Positions 44,142-53,621 of a stretch of 64,000 nucleotides of DNA are shown in pieces. Where the stretch lies: NCBI GenBank assembly GCA_021736985.1, contig JAIPEW010000010.1, positions 24,263 to 88,262 of the forward strand. The letters are read 5' to 3'. The notes under the pieces were generated by a model. The model had not been told where the DNA came from. It did no database searches and worked only from the letters and a program-made list of their open reading frames with translations. Every line of letters starts with the position of its first letter. Position 1 is the first letter of the stretch. A program made the position numbers and the translations under genes. Origin of the DNA: Clostridiales bacterium. Its GTDB lineage: Bacteria; Bacillota; Desulfotomaculia; Desulfotomaculales; VENG01.

Positions 44142-44696
44142 TCAATATAAATACTTATATATTTTGTATGCCTTTTTTACTTTTTTTACAAAGCCCCTGG
44201 TTTCGGGAAAGGGAATTTCAGATTCGGTAAGTTGTTTTTCCTCACGGCTTTTTTGTACCAGCCATTTTTTTACGTTTCCCTGTCCACCGTTATATGCTGC
44301 GAGCATTGGTGTGAGCTCGTTATCAAATTCAGAAAGCAGGTTCGATGCGTACCAGGCACCGATGCGTATGTTTGTTTCCGGGGCGTACAGGTCGTCCGGG
44401 TGGAAAGGTTTAATGTCTTTTTTACTGGCAATCCATTTTCCTGTTTCCGGCATTATCTGCATTAATCCCCTGGCGCCTTTTTTTGAGCAGGCATCTGGAT
44501 CAAAGTTGCTCTCTGATTTTATTATAGCAGCTAAAAAGAGGGGGTCCAGGTTGTATTTTTCAGCATATTTTTCAATTGTTTGTTTATACTGCAGCGGGTA
44601 AAAGTACCTGGCTGCATCTTTTATATTTACAGCAATAGTTAATAAAATAATGATTAAAGTTAATATAATTAAATTCTTGGAGTTGATGATCTTCAC
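44142..44696 (-). CDS. SLT-type lytic transglycosylase
   Basis: 184 residues; GTG 44696 is 6 bases after GGGGTG, so the in-frame GTG at 44705 is rejected. An N-terminal membrane helix precedes the SLT fold: catalytic Glu in IIKSESNFDPDACSKKGARGLMQIMPETGKWIA, and MLAAYNGGQGNVKKWL. It cleaves peptidoglycan glycan strands to anhydro-muropeptides outside the membrane. Last gene of a conserved polA-mutM-ytaF-coaE series. Confidence 0.9.
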   Translation of the reverse strand: MKIINSKNLIILTLIIILLTIAVNIKDAARYFYPLQYKQTIEKYAEKYNLDPLFLAAIIKSESNFDPDACSKKGARGLMQIMPETGKWIASKKDIKPFHPDDLYAPETNIRIGAWYASNLLSEFDNELTPMLAAYNGGQGNVKKWLVQKSREEKQLTESEIPFPETRGFVKKVKKAYKIYKYLY

Positions 44697-44721
44697 AAGT
44701 TTCACCCCGGCAAGTATAGAT

Positions 44722-45333
44722 TTATTCTTCTTGATTTATTATATTTTTCCATAATTTTTTAATATGCTGCCGGGTATGCTCCGGTGAGCTGCTGTTGTCA
44801 ATTGTACGGTCAGATCGCTTTATTTTTTCTGTTTGCGGCATTTGACTGGATATTCGACTAAGTGCTTTTTCTCTGTTGATGTTATCTCTTTGCATAATTC
44901 TTTCTATCTGTACCTGCTTGTCCACGGTTACGACCCACACTTCATCAAACAAGTATTCCATGCCTGCTTCGAAGAGCAGGGGAACTTCTACGACTAAAGC
45001 CGGGGCCCTACGGCCCCGGTTCTCATCCTTATACCTCGCAATTTCTTCTTTTAACTCTTCAGTGATAAAAGGGTGCACTATGGAGTCAAGTTTTTCACGG
45101 GCCCCGGCATCATTAAAGATAATGTTCCCAAGTATTTCGCGGTTCAAGGTACTGTCATTATTCAATACCTGTGTTCCAAAAGTTTCAGTTATTTTTTGCA
45201 AAGCTGGTTTTCCTGGTTCTATTACTTGCCTGGATAAAAGATCTGTATATATCACTTTTGCTCCCATACTTTCCAGGCAGTTTGCCGCTGTACTTTTTCC
45301 GCTTCCGATGTTTCCAGTTAAGCCAATTATCAT
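44722..45333 (-). CDS. coaE: Dephospho-CoA kinase
   Basis: 203 residues, length normal. P-loop GLTGNIGSGKST at the N-terminus, DADxLSR-like YTDLLSRQVIEPG, IVHPFITEEL, VVEVPLLFEAGMEYLFDEVWVV and RDNINREKALSRISSQM. Catalyses the last step of CoA synthesis. ATG after AAAGGTGATATGTA. It lies 12 bases after ytaF in a housekeeping operon. Confidence 0.95.
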   Translation of the reverse strand: MIIGLTGNIGSGKSTAANCLESMGAKVIYTDLLSRQVIEPGKPALQKITETFGTQVLNNDSTLNREILGNIIFNDAGAREKLDSIVHPFITEELKEEIARYKDENRGRRAPALVVEVPLLFEAGMEYLFDEVWVVTVDKQVQIERIMQRDNINREKALSRISSQMPQTEKIKRSDRTIDNSSSPEHTRQHIKKLWKNIINQEE

Positions 45334-45345
45334 TACATATCACCT

Positions 45346-45981
45346 TTAAGGATAGATCTTAAAAATGCCCAGAATAATTAATATAAGACCGGGAATTGCA
45401 CTGCCCAGGTGTTTTCCTATGATACTGTTTATTACTCCGTTGCCCAGTGCCAGCCCGGCATATGTGAGTACGAGGTGTCCTGTTCCGACTATCAAGGCAG
45501 TCAGCCAGATTGGAAAGCCCAGCATGGATACAGCGAGTCCTGCGGCAAAAGCGTCCATTGAGAGTGCAAGCCCCAGTATAAGGGCTTCCCTGGAAGATAT
45601 TTCACCGGACTTATCCAGGTCGGCCTTGATTGGTTCTTGTAAAACCTGTATTACAAGACCGAGAGGGCGTATGTGAATCTGCATTAATGCCTTTTCCGTG
45701 TCCCGGCTTTTTTGTTTTTCTTGCAGAGATTGCAGTATAATCCATATGCCTACAGCTACAAGCATTATGCCGCCCAGGCGGTGTGCAGTTGTTTCTGATA
45801 CGAATTGTGATACCACATTTCCGGCCAGCATAGATACGGATATAGCTGCTGCAGACATGCAGCTGATTATTAACAGTGAAGTGAAAGGTAATCTTATGTT
45901 GCGAATGCCGTATGCAGTCCCGGCGCCGAAGGCGTCCATGTTAAGCGCCAGTGCAAAAAAAATCAAGGTAAGTATCTCCAT
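45346..45981 (-). CDS. ytaF: Sporulation membrane protein YtaF (MntP-like)
   Basis: 211 residues, six helices in two similar halves: ALALNMDAFGAGTAYGIRNI and LGLALSMDAFAAGLAVSMLGF share the N/SMDAF-A-G motif of the MntP fold. A hydrophilic central loop (QEKQKSRDTEKAL...) divides them. YtaF homologues are required for or expressed in sporulation in Bacillus, supporting a spore-forming host. Confidence 0.9.
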   Translation of the reverse strand: MEILTLIFFALALNMDAFGAGTAYGIRNIRLPFTSLLIISCMSAAAISVSMLAGNVVSQFVSETTAHRLGGIMLVAVGIWIILQSLQEKQKSRDTEKALMQIHIRPLGLVIQVLQEPIKADLDKSGEISSREALILGLALSMDAFAAGLAVSMLGFPIWLTALIVGTGHLVLTYAGLALGNGVINSIIGKHLGSAIPGLILIILGIFKIYP

Positions 45982-46057
45982 AGTTTATGACTTTCCCTCC
46001 CGTAAAATTTTTACGTAAAAATAGTATGGAGGAAAAGCTTAAAATGTGCCTGGCAGG

Positions 46058-46888
46058 CTAATTAACACTTCTCTGGCAGTATGGGCAAAAATAGGAACTT
46101 CTGCCACTTATTTTGATGCGCTTAATTTTTGTCCCGCAGTTGGGGCAGGGATGACCTTCTTTACTGTAAACGCGCAGGTGTTCCTGAAAATTACCGGTGT
46201 TACCTGTGCCATCTACATAATCGCTGAAAGATGTCCCCCTGTGTACTATGCCTTCATGCAGTACTTCTCTGATAGCATGGTAGAGCCTGGTTATTTCCCT
46301 GGTGTTTAAAGTATTGGATGTTCTCTGTGGATTGAGGAGTGCCCGGTGCAGTGCCTCGTCTGCATAAATATTTCCTATTCCCGCGATGAATGTTTGATCC
46401 AGCAAAAGACTTTTTAATTTAACCCTGCACCTGCGTAATTTCTGGTATAGAATGCTGCGGGTAAAACTGCTGCCCAGCGGTTCAACTCCCAGTTTTTTTA
46501 ATCCCGGTAAATTATTTAATTCATTTGTAGAAGTCAGTATTATTTTACCAAACTGGCGCATATCAATAAAATGAAGTTCTTTATTATTATCCAGGTAGAA
46601 TACAACATGGGTATGTTTAACCGGTTCTTGTGGACACATGTATATCAATTTACCTGTCATGCGCAGCTGAATTACCAGGGTTTTATTGCCGGTTATATGT
46701 ATTAGTAAATATTTCCCGCGCCTGGACAGTGATTTTATTTTTTCCTGTTTGACCTTTTTTTTAAATTCTTCAGGGGTAGACGGCCCAATAACCTTGGGAA
46801 GATATATCTCAGTTCCGGTAATGTAATGGCCTGTTAATTTCTTTTCCAGTGTATTTTTTATTGTTTCTACTTCTGGCAATTCAGGCAT
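46058..46888 (-). CDS. mutM: Formamidopyrimidine-DNA glycosylase
   Basis: 276 residues with MPELPEVETIKNTLEKKL (catalytic Pro2/Glu3), Lys of the MTGKL loop, DQTFIAGIGNIYADEALHRA and a C-terminal zinc finger CPNC...CPYCQ. Excises 8-oxoguanine and formamidopyrimidines and nicks the AP site. ATG after ATAGGAGATATAAATAAC. It starts 14 bases after the polA stop, a common pairing in Firmicutes. Confidence 0.96.
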   Translation of the reverse strand: MPELPEVETIKNTLEKKLTGHYITGTEIYLPKVIGPSTPEEFKKKVKQEKIKSLSRRGKYLLIHITGNKTLVIQLRMTGKLIYMCPQEPVKHTHVVFYLDNNKELHFIDMRQFGKIILTSTNELNNLPGLKKLGVEPLGSSFTRSILYQKLRRCRVKLKSLLLDQTFIAGIGNIYADEALHRALLNPQRTSNTLNTREITRLYHAIREVLHEGIVHRGTSFSDYVDGTGNTGNFQEHLRVYSKEGHPCPNCGTKIKRIKISGRSSYFCPYCQRSVN

Positions 46889-46902
46889 GTTATTTATATC
46901 TC

Positions 46903-49524
46903 CTATATTGTTTCCACATTATACCAGTCAGTTCCTGCTTTTAAATCAACAATTAAGGGAACACATAATTCGTAAGCATTTTCCATGGAATCTTTAACTA
47001 TCTCTTTTAATGCAGACAGTTCTTCTTGAGGCACGTCGAAAATTAATTCATCGTGCACCTGTAGTATCATTTTTGCTTGAAAATTGTATTCATTTAATTT
47101 GTTATAAGTATTTACCATGGCGATTTTTATAATGTCTGCTGCGCTGCCCTGTATAGGAGTATTTATTGCCGCGCGTTCTCCGAAGTTTCGCACGTTGCGG
47201 TTGGGGCTGAACAGATCAGGTAAGTAGCGGCGCCTGTTTAACATAGTAGTGACGCAGCCGTTGTCTCTGGCTTTTTCTATAGTTCTATTTATAAAGTTTT
47301 TTACTCCGGAGTAGCGTGAGAAGTAGTTATCAATATAGCGCCTTGCTTCTGCACGGGTTACATTAATATCTTTAGAGAGGCCGAATTCACTCATCCCGTA
47401 AACTATACCGAAGTTCACTGCTTTTGCCCGGCTGCGCATTTCTTTAGTGACGTCGCTCATTTTTATGCCAAAAACTTCGGAAGCAGTCCTGGTATGTATA
47501 TCCTGTCCTTCGTGGAAAGCTTCCTGCAGCAGCTCGTCGCCCGACATATGAGCCAGGATGCGCAGTTCGATCTGGGAATAATCGGCCGAGAATATTACGT
47601 TGCCCGTTTTCTGAGGTACAAATACTTTTCTTATTTTTCTGCCCTGTTCTAAGCGTATTGGTATGTTTTGCAAGTTGGGTTCGGCGCTGGACAGGCGCCC
47701 GGTAGCAGTAACTGCCTGGTGAAAAGTGGTGTGAATTTTGCTGGTTTCCGGGCTTATCAGGTTAGACATGCTGTCTACGTATGTAGTTTTCAGTTTTACT
47801 AGCTGCCTGTGTTCTATTATTTTTTGCGGTACCGGGTGGGCTGAAGCCAGTTCTTCAAGTACTTCTGCGTTAGTTGAATACCCGGTCTTGGTGCGTTTTA
47901 TTACCGGAAGTTCAAGTTTTTCAAATAGGATTTGCCCCAGCTGGCGGGGAGAATTTATGTTGAATTCTTCTCCGCACAGGGAATATATTTCGACGGCAGT
48001 GTCGTGGATCTGTTTTTCCAGTTCCAGGGACATTTCTCTTAATTTATCAGCATCTATTGCTACTCCTGCAGATTCCATTTCGGCCAGTATAGATATCAGG
48101 GGGATTTCAATGTCCCGGTAGAGCTTGTCCAGCCCGTTTTCTTCGAGGTGATTTTGGAGTGTGCCGGTTAATTTGTATATGCATTCTGCTCCTGCTGAAA
48201 TATTTTCTTTTTCTTGTTCGGGCAGAAGCATATCTAGGTATTGAAGTGCCAGATCGCTTAATTCAATCCCGGAATTATTTGAGTTTAACAGGTGAGCAGC
48301 TACCATGGTGTCAAATGACAGGGCCCGGAACTGCACTTTTGCATGATGCAGCAGCCTGATAATTTGTTTTCCATCGTGGCAGTATTTTTCAACATGCGGG
48401 TCAGCAAAGATATCCCGCAGTTCGGGGGGGATTTCATTATTTTCAAAAGGTATATAAAAGTTTTTATCTGAAATGGTTAATGCAGCTGCAGTAGGCTTTT
48501 TCCCGGGTTGCTGCTCAATTACCAGGCTGATTTTCCCGGTTTTTTGTGCTTCACTTTTAATCTTGAGCAAATCGTCGCTGTCCTGCACTGCCTGGTAGTC
48601 TGGCTTATAAGCAGCTATTTCTTGTGATTCTGTAGTTTCTTTATCATCAACATTTTTTTCTTTTTCGATTATGTCTTTAATCAGTGTTTTGAATTCCAGC
48701 CTGCTGAAAATTTTCAACAACTGGGGGTAGTTGGGGCCCTTCCACCGGCATTTTTCTATGTCAATATCAACAGGTGCCTCGCGGCAGATTACGGCTAGTT
48801 TTTTAGACATGACTGCCTGTTCTTCGTACTCGTTTAGCTTGTTGCGCCAGCGGGAGGAGATATTTTCTTTATTTTTAAGTAATTCTTCTAAACTGGGATA
48901 TTCTTGTAATAATTTGTAAGCTGTTTTGGGCCCTATCCCCGGCACTCCCGGGATATTGTCTGAAGTGTCGCCTACCAGGCCTTTATAATCAGCCAGGCGC
49001 TCGGGAGGAACGCCGAACTTATCTTTAACTTTTTCAGCATTATAGTATTCTATTTCAGAAATACCTTTTACAGTATGCAGCACGGAAACGAGAGGGGAGA
49101 CTAACTGCAGTAGATCCCTGTCTCCAGTTAAAACCAGGCAGTGTATATCTTTAGACTCTGCTGCTGCAGTTAGAGTACCGATAAGGTCATCTGCCTCATA
49201 ATTTTCTACTTCAAAGATAGAGATCTGGTAAGCCTCTAATATATCCTTTAAAAGGGGAAACTGGGGCCGCAGCTCTTCAGGTGTTGCTTTTCTCTGCATT
49301 TTATATTCTTTATATTGACTGTGCCTGAAAGTGATTTTTCCTTTATCAAAGGCTACAGCTGCATGTTCCGGAGCGTGTTCTTTTAATGCTTTAGTTAGCA
49401 TGGTAGTAAAGCCGTAGGCGGCATTGGTGATTAAACCTTCACTGTTGGACAGTAGAGGTATGGCATGAAAAGCACGGTGAGCAAGGCTGTTTCCGTCAAT
49501 TATCAAAAATGTTTCTACCGACAT
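46903..49524 (-). CDS. polA: DNA polymerase I
   Basis: 873 residues. Domains: 5'-nuclease (1-290: LIIDGNSLAHRAF, LTGDRDLLQLV, GDTSDNIPGVPGIGPKTA), a 3'-5' exonuclease-fold domain (about 300-470) lacking the usual Asp/Glu metal ligands (ISLVIEQQ instead of xDTET), and polymerase (470-873: FSADYSQIELRILAHMSGD, RSRAKAVNFGIVYGMS, MILQVHDELIFDVP). Fills repair gaps and removes RNA primers. The degenerate proofreading domain is usual for Firmicutes. ATG after AGGAAGGTGCATTT. Confidence 0.97.
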   Translation of the reverse strand: MSVETFLIIDGNSLAHRAFHAIPLLSNSEGLITNAAYGFTTMLTKALKEHAPEHAAVAFDKGKITFRHSQYKEYKMQRKATPEELRPQFPLLKDILEAYQISIFEVENYEADDLIGTLTAAAESKDIHCLVLTGDRDLLQLVSPLVSVLHTVKGISEIEYYNAEKVKDKFGVPPERLADYKGLVGDTSDNIPGVPGIGPKTAYKLLQEYPSLEELLKNKENISSRWRNKLNEYEEQAVMSKKLAVICREAPVDIDIEKCRWKGPNYPQLLKIFSRLEFKTLIKDIIEKEKNVDDKETTESQEIAAYKPDYQAVQDSDDLLKIKSEAQKTGKISLVIEQQPGKKPTAAALTISDKNFYIPFENNEIPPELRDIFADPHVEKYCHDGKQIIRLLHHAKVQFRALSFDTMVAAHLLNSNNSGIELSDLALQYLDMLLPEQEKENISAGAECIYKLTGTLQNHLEENGLDKLYRDIEIPLISILAEMESAGVAIDADKLREMSLELEKQIHDTAVEIYSLCGEEFNINSPRQLGQILFEKLELPVIKRTKTGYSTNAEVLEELASAHPVPQKIIEHRQLVKLKTTYVDSMSNLISPETSKIHTTFHQAVTATGRLSSAEPNLQNIPIRLEQGRKIRKVFVPQKTGNVIFSADYSQIELRILAHMSGDELLQEAFHEGQDIHTRTASEVFGIKMSDVTKEMRSRAKAVNFGIVYGMSEFGLSKDINVTRAEARRYIDNYFSRYSGVKNFINRTIEKARDNGCVTTMLNRRRYLPDLFSPNRNVRNFGERAAINTPIQGSAADIIKIAMVNTYNKLNEYNFQAKMILQVHDELIFDVPQEELSALKEIVKDSMENAYELCVPLIVDLKAGTDWYNVETI

Positions 49525-49667
49525 AAATGCACCTTCCTGAATATATATTTTTTATTATTTTCATCAAAGTAAAGGAAAATACCTGCAATTACAATGTATT
49601 AGTGCAGGATATTTTAGGCACGCAAAAGAATAAAGTACGATAATATTACATTCAAGGAGTGTTATTT

Positions 49668-51140
49668 TTGCAGAAGTTTTTTACATCACTGGTATTAATT
49701 ACTTTCCTGTTATTTGTGGGAGTAGTTCCATCTTTTGCTGCCAGTATACCATCCGGGGATACTGTTAAGTTAGAAGAAGTAATGACAGGTCTTTATAATT
49801 ATCATTTAGATAAACCTTCGCTTGATAAACTAGTTAACGGGGCAATTGAAGGTATGCTGGAAGAATTAAATGACCCGTACACGGAATATTACAGTTCTGA
49901 AGAATTTAGAGACTTCAGTATGTCTCTGGACAATGTATTGCAGGGGATAGGTGTGGAAATGAAGCCGGGTAAATCATACCCCAGGATAATTAAAGTGTTA
50001 AAATCTTCACCTGCTGAAAAATCGGGTATACAGGCCGGTGATATTATAGAATCTGTAAACGGGCAGGATATAGAAGGTATGAGTTTATCAAAAGTTGTAA
50101 AAAGAATAAGGGGGCCCGAAGGAACTACGGTAAAAGTGACAGTCAGGCGTGGGAAAGATAAGAGAATTAACTTTACTGTAGCCAGGGGAGAGGTGAATAT
50201 ACCAACAGTAGAGCACCACATGATGGAAGACGGGGTAGGCTATATATTGGTATCTACTTTTAGTTTAAATACTGCCAGTGAATTCAGTGATGCGCTGGAT
50301 AACCTGCTGGATAAAGGTATCGAGGCCTTGATAATAGATCTGCGCAATAATGGTGGCGGTTATTTAAGTTCTTCCATAGATATAGCTTCAGATTTTCTGC
50401 TGCCGGGGAAAACAGTGGTTTCAGCAGTAGATGGGGAAGGAAAACGTGAAGAATTTTGTTCTTCAGGAAAAGCAGTTGTTTCTGATCTCCCAATTGCCCT
50501 TTTAGTAAATGATTTAACTGCCAGTGCGTCCGAGGTATTGACCGGGGCTTTAAGGGATTATGAACTGGCATTTCTCGTGGGAAAGCAAACTTACGGCAAA
50601 AATGTAGTGCAGTCTGTAATACCCTTGGAAACAGGCGGGGCCCTTAAGATAACTACTCATAAATATTATACGCCCAGTGGGAAAACCATGGCAAATGGTT
50701 TTAAACCGGACAGGATAATAGACATGCCGGAACTGCAGGTAGCAGCAGCGTATCAGGAATTGCGTGATCTGGAAAAGATGGAGATAGAGTATAATACAGA
50801 AAAAGATACAATACATGTAAATGGAAGAGAGATAAATTATCCTGTTATGCCGGAAGTGAAGACCGGCTGTACATTGCTGCCTTTAAAATGTACTCTAGAA
50901 GCACTGGGTTATCGTGTGGAGTGCCTGAAAAAATCTGTTAAAATATATGGGTACGATAACTGTCTCAAGGTTTTTCCAGGAAGTACTAAATTATACTTAA
51001 ATAATAAAGAAAAACATGCTAATAATTCAGTAAAAAAACAACAGGGTACCACGTTTATTTCGCTGGAAGTTCTAAAAATGTTGGGTTTGAATGTACACAG
51101 TAATGCAGGTAAGCTAAGTGTTTCAAAAGTAAATCCATAA
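49668..51140 (+). CDS. CtpA-like S41 PDZ protease with copper-amine-oxidase-N domain
   Basis: About 490 residues from TTG 49668, 8 bases after AAGGAG. Signal peptide (KFFTSLVLITFLLFVGVVPSFAAS), S41 N-terminal helix bundle, PDZ domain (PRIIKVLKSSPAEKSGIQAGDIIESVNGQDIEGM), protease domain with nucleophile in NDLTASASEVLTGAL and Lys in VGKQTYGKNVVQ. The last 110 residues (IHVNGREINYPV, LLPLKCTLEALGY, FISLEVLKMLGLNV) are a copper-amine-oxidase-N-type domain, a likely wall-binding module. Cuts exported proteins at the C-terminus. Confidence 0.92.
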   Translation: MQKFFTSLVLITFLLFVGVVPSFAASIPSGDTVKLEEVMTGLYNYHLDKPSLDKLVNGAIEGMLEELNDPYTEYYSSEEFRDFSMSLDNVLQGIGVEMKPGKSYPRIIKVLKSSPAEKSGIQAGDIIESVNGQDIEGMSLSKVVKRIRGPEGTTVKVTVRRGKDKRINFTVARGEVNIPTVEHHMMEDGVGYILVSTFSLNTASEFSDALDNLLDKGIEALIIDLRNNGGGYLSSSIDIASDFLLPGKTVVSAVDGEGKREEFCSSGKAVVSDLPIALLVNDLTASASEVLTGALRDYELAFLVGKQTYGKNVVQSVIPLETGGALKITTHKYYTPSGKTMANGFKPDRIIDMPELQVAAAYQELRDLEKMEIEYNTEKDTIHVNGREINYPVMPEVKTGCTLLPLKCTLEALGYRVECLKKSVKIYGYDNCLKVFPGSTKLYLNNKEKHANNSVKKQQGTTFISLEVLKMLGLNVHSNAGKLSVSKVNP

Positions 51141-51215
51141 AAAGGCAGGAAAAATTTATAAAACGTGGAATTACAAAATATAAATAGTCCCGTTTGAGTG
51201 GGGGAGGTGTTAATT

Positions 51216-52415
51216 ATGACTCGAAAAGACTTTACGTGCCCGTGCGGCAGCGGGTTAGCCTACAATGAATGTTGTGGGAAGCCTCCAAAGGTGGTTTGTC
51301 TTGCACAGGCGCGCCTGCGTAAAATTGCCCGTAATATTCGCAGAAAACTAGGAGAATATGCCAACAGGCAGGTTTTTGCTAAAGATGCAGGGAGAGCTCA
51401 GGAGCAGTATTTTAAAGACTTGGATATAAACATCACTGACTATGATGATGAATTTTTGCTGGAACGCTGTTTTGAATGGTTTATATTTGATTACCGGCTT
51501 TTTGGGGGAGAACATATTATTGACAAGTTTGTCAATTTCTCGGGGTTAAACCATGAGGAAAAATTACTTTCGGAAAAATGGACTTACGCACCTACAAGCT
51601 TGTATGAAGTTATTACTGTTTACCCGGGAAAAGGTGTTTTACTGCAGGATGTATTTAAGCAGTACCGGATGCTGGTACTGGATACGAATGCAGTCAATGA
51701 CCTCAGCCCTGGGTATATATTATATATGCGTGTTCTACCGGTAGGGGATGAAAATGAATTTTCTACCAGCGGGTTAGCACTTCCTCCGAATTGTAAAGAT
51801 ATATTAATAAAAAAAATCATGGCAGATGCCCGGTGGTTCTGGAGCCAGTACGGGGAAAAAGATTTGAATATCTATCTTAGAGACCGGAGTCATATAGTGA
51901 ATAGCATAGTCATTCAAGTATCCCTTGATCCCGGATCGGAATATTTAAAATTTGAACAAAATCCTTATCAGAATGATGATTATTTGGATGATGATGACAG
52001 CATGCTTCTGCTTCCAGATGATTTTGCATGGCAAAAGGACAGTTATAAAAATGTTGCTCGTTTAATAATTAAGGATCTACATAAGTTTAATTATAGTTAC
52101 AGCCAGATTAGCAATGCCTTGAGATTATGGTATGACTATTCCTCCCAGGAAAAACCTTCTTTTCGCAAGCAGGAGATATGGGTTGCTTCTATAATATATT
52201 CTATTTTTCGCCTGGAGCAGGATTATAAGGAAAACCAACATACCCTGTCCGAAAAATATGGTGTATCATCTTCCAGTATTTCTGATAAATATCGCTCTAT
52301 TCGTAATATGCTTGGATTGGAGGATTGTGATAAACGCTATTCAACTTGCTGCAGGATGAGAGGAAAGGACAATACCACTTCTATACTAACTCACCTGTTT
52401 TCCAAAAAGAAATAA
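51216..52415 (+). CDS. SEC-C motif protein with helical C-terminus
   Basis: 399 residues; ATG 51216 follows GGGGGAGGTG. The SEC-C zinc motif opens the protein (CPCGSGLAYNECCG). The centre (LLQDVFKQYRMLVLDTNAVNDLSPGYILYMRVLPVG) and an acidic run NDDYLDDDDSMLLLPDD precede a C-terminal HTH-like stretch (HTLSEKYGVSSSSISDKYRSIRNML). Zinc motif and partial HTH suggest nucleic-acid or ribosome contact, but the function is unknown. Confidence 0.8.
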   Translation: MTRKDFTCPCGSGLAYNECCGKPPKVVCLAQARLRKIARNIRRKLGEYANRQVFAKDAGRAQEQYFKDLDINITDYDDEFLLERCFEWFIFDYRLFGGEHIIDKFVNFSGLNHEEKLLSEKWTYAPTSLYEVITVYPGKGVLLQDVFKQYRMLVLDTNAVNDLSPGYILYMRVLPVGDENEFSTSGLALPPNCKDILIKKIMADARWFWSQYGEKDLNIYLRDRSHIVNSIVIQVSLDPGSEYLKFEQNPYQNDDYLDDDDSMLLLPDDFAWQKDSYKNVARLIIKDLHKFNYSYSQISNALRLWYDYSSQEKPSFRKQEIWVASIIYSIFRLEQDYKENQHTLSEKYGVSSSSISDKYRSIRNMLGLEDCDKRYSTCCRMRGKDNTTSILTHLFSKKK

Positions 52416-52439
52416 TTATATGACAGCGGAGGAGCAGAA

Positions 52440-53051
52440 TTGGATTATAGAGAGATAGTAACTAATATAATATCTACTTATGGTTATGCCGGTTTAGGTT
52501 TGGGGATGTTAATGGAATTTACGGGGCTACCTTTCCCCGGAGAGATTGCCCTTGGTTTTGCCGGTTTTATGGTTTATAGCGATGTGTTTAAATTATCTAA
52601 TACTATATCCGTGGTACTTGGATTTTCATGGTTGGGAACTCTTGTATCATATTACCTGGGATACAGGCTGGGCAGGCCTTTTTTAATAAAATACGGCAGT
52701 TATATTGGGCTTGATGATAAAAAGATTATTAATGTGGAGGAATGGTTCGGGCGCAACAGGGTTATAGTGCTAGTTTTTGGGCGCTTTATTTCTGTTGTTC
52801 GCCCGTTGAGTGCTTATGTTGCCGGTATGGCAAGAATGAAATGGTTTTATTTTTTGATTTTTTCATTTATTGGAACTTCATTGTGGACTATGACATATGT
52901 TTTTATTGGCATCCTGCTGGGAGCTAGTTGGACTAAAATAGAATCATATTCATTTTTACTGGGGTTAGCATTTTTTATATTTTCTGTTGTTCTGTTTGTC
53001 TATTTTTGGCGGCGCAGTAGGCAGCGGAAAATAAAAGACCTGGAAGATTAA
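52440..53051 (+). CDS. DedA/SNARE-associated family membrane protein
   Basis: 203 residues, TTG after GGAGGAG. Family text: GLGMLMEFTGLPFPGEIALGFAG, LGTLVSYYLGYRLGRP, FGRFISVVRPLSAYVAGMARMKWFYFLIFSFIGTSLWT. DedA proteins help flip undecaprenyl phosphate or phospholipids. Its 3' end overlaps the convergent L,D-transpeptidase gene by 77 bases. Confidence 0.9.
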   Translation: MDYREIVTNIISTYGYAGLGLGMLMEFTGLPFPGEIALGFAGFMVYSDVFKLSNTISVVLGFSWLGTLVSYYLGYRLGRPFLIKYGSYIGLDDKKIINVEEWFGRNRVIVLVFGRFISVVRPLSAYVAGMARMKWFYFLIFSFIGTSLWTMTYVFIGILLGASWTKIESYSFLLGLAFFIFSVVLFVYFWRRSRQRKIKDLED

Positions 53052-53565
53052 TATTATTTAAATTTTCCCACTTGAAATCAGCCCACATTTTTTGCACTTT
53101 TGACCCGCGGTAAATGCGTACCGGTGTTCCAATGGGAACATTGGGAAAAATTTCTTCTACGTCTTTTTTGCCCATGCGTATACAGCCGCCTGACTTGTGA
53201 CCTCCGATAGATTCGGGTTCATTTGTCCCGTGAATACCATATTTTGTCCCGTCTTTGTGCCCGGGAGTATTTAATCCCATCCACCTGCTGCCCAGGAGTG
53301 GATTATCGGGATTTATTATTTTATTAACCACTTTAAATTTGCCTTCCGGTGTGAGTTTGTCTTGTTTGCCGGTAGCTACTTTGTATTTTTTTATCATTTC
53401 CTGGTTGTCGTAAAAATAGAGCCGGTTTTCAGCTTTGTTTATAATAATATATTTTCCTTTAGCTGCCGGGATGGGCCTGGAAAGATCCATGGCTGCCAGG
53501 ACAGCTGCAGGTATTATAATGATTATCGCTGCTGCTGCAATAATTTTTATTAAAAATCTTAGCAA
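52975..53565 (-). CDS. L,D-transpeptidase (YkuD)
   Basis: 196 residues, TTG start, RBS AGGGGTG. An N-terminal helix (LRFLIKIIAAAAIIIIIPAAVLAAM) exports it. The YkuD domain has IIINKAENRLYFYDN, KVATGKQDKLTPEGKF, His in GIHGTNEPE and the nucleophile in GGHKSGGCIRM. Makes 3-3 or lipoprotein crosslinks in peptidoglycan. The C-terminal 45 residues run beyond the normal domain and overlap the dedA-family gene. Confidence 0.93.
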   Translation of the reverse strand: MLRFLIKIIAAAAIIIIIPAAVLAAMDLSRPIPAAKGKYIIINKAENRLYFYDNQEMIKKYKVATGKQDKLTPEGKFKVVNKIINPDNPLLGSRWMGLNTPGHKDGTKYGIHGTNEPESIGGHKSGGCIRMGKKDVEEIFPNVPIGTPVRIYRGSKVQKMWADFKWENLNNINLPGLLFSAAYCAAKNRQTEQQKI

Positions 53566-53608
53566 ATTTTCACCCCTGTTTAATAGTCTTCAGCAGGGGC
53601 GAAAATTT
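53564..53608. promoter_or_regulatory. 15-bp inverted repeat covering the L,D-transpeptidase RBS
   Basis: Arms 53564-53578 and 53594-53608 match at 14 of 15 positions with a 15-nt spacer. On the minus strand the arm holds CAGGGGTGAAAATTT, i.e. the RBS and the bases leading to the TTG start. It may limit translation, or be a terminator of the upstream gene. Confidence 0.5.
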
Positions 53609-53621
53609 ATGCAGCAGAATT

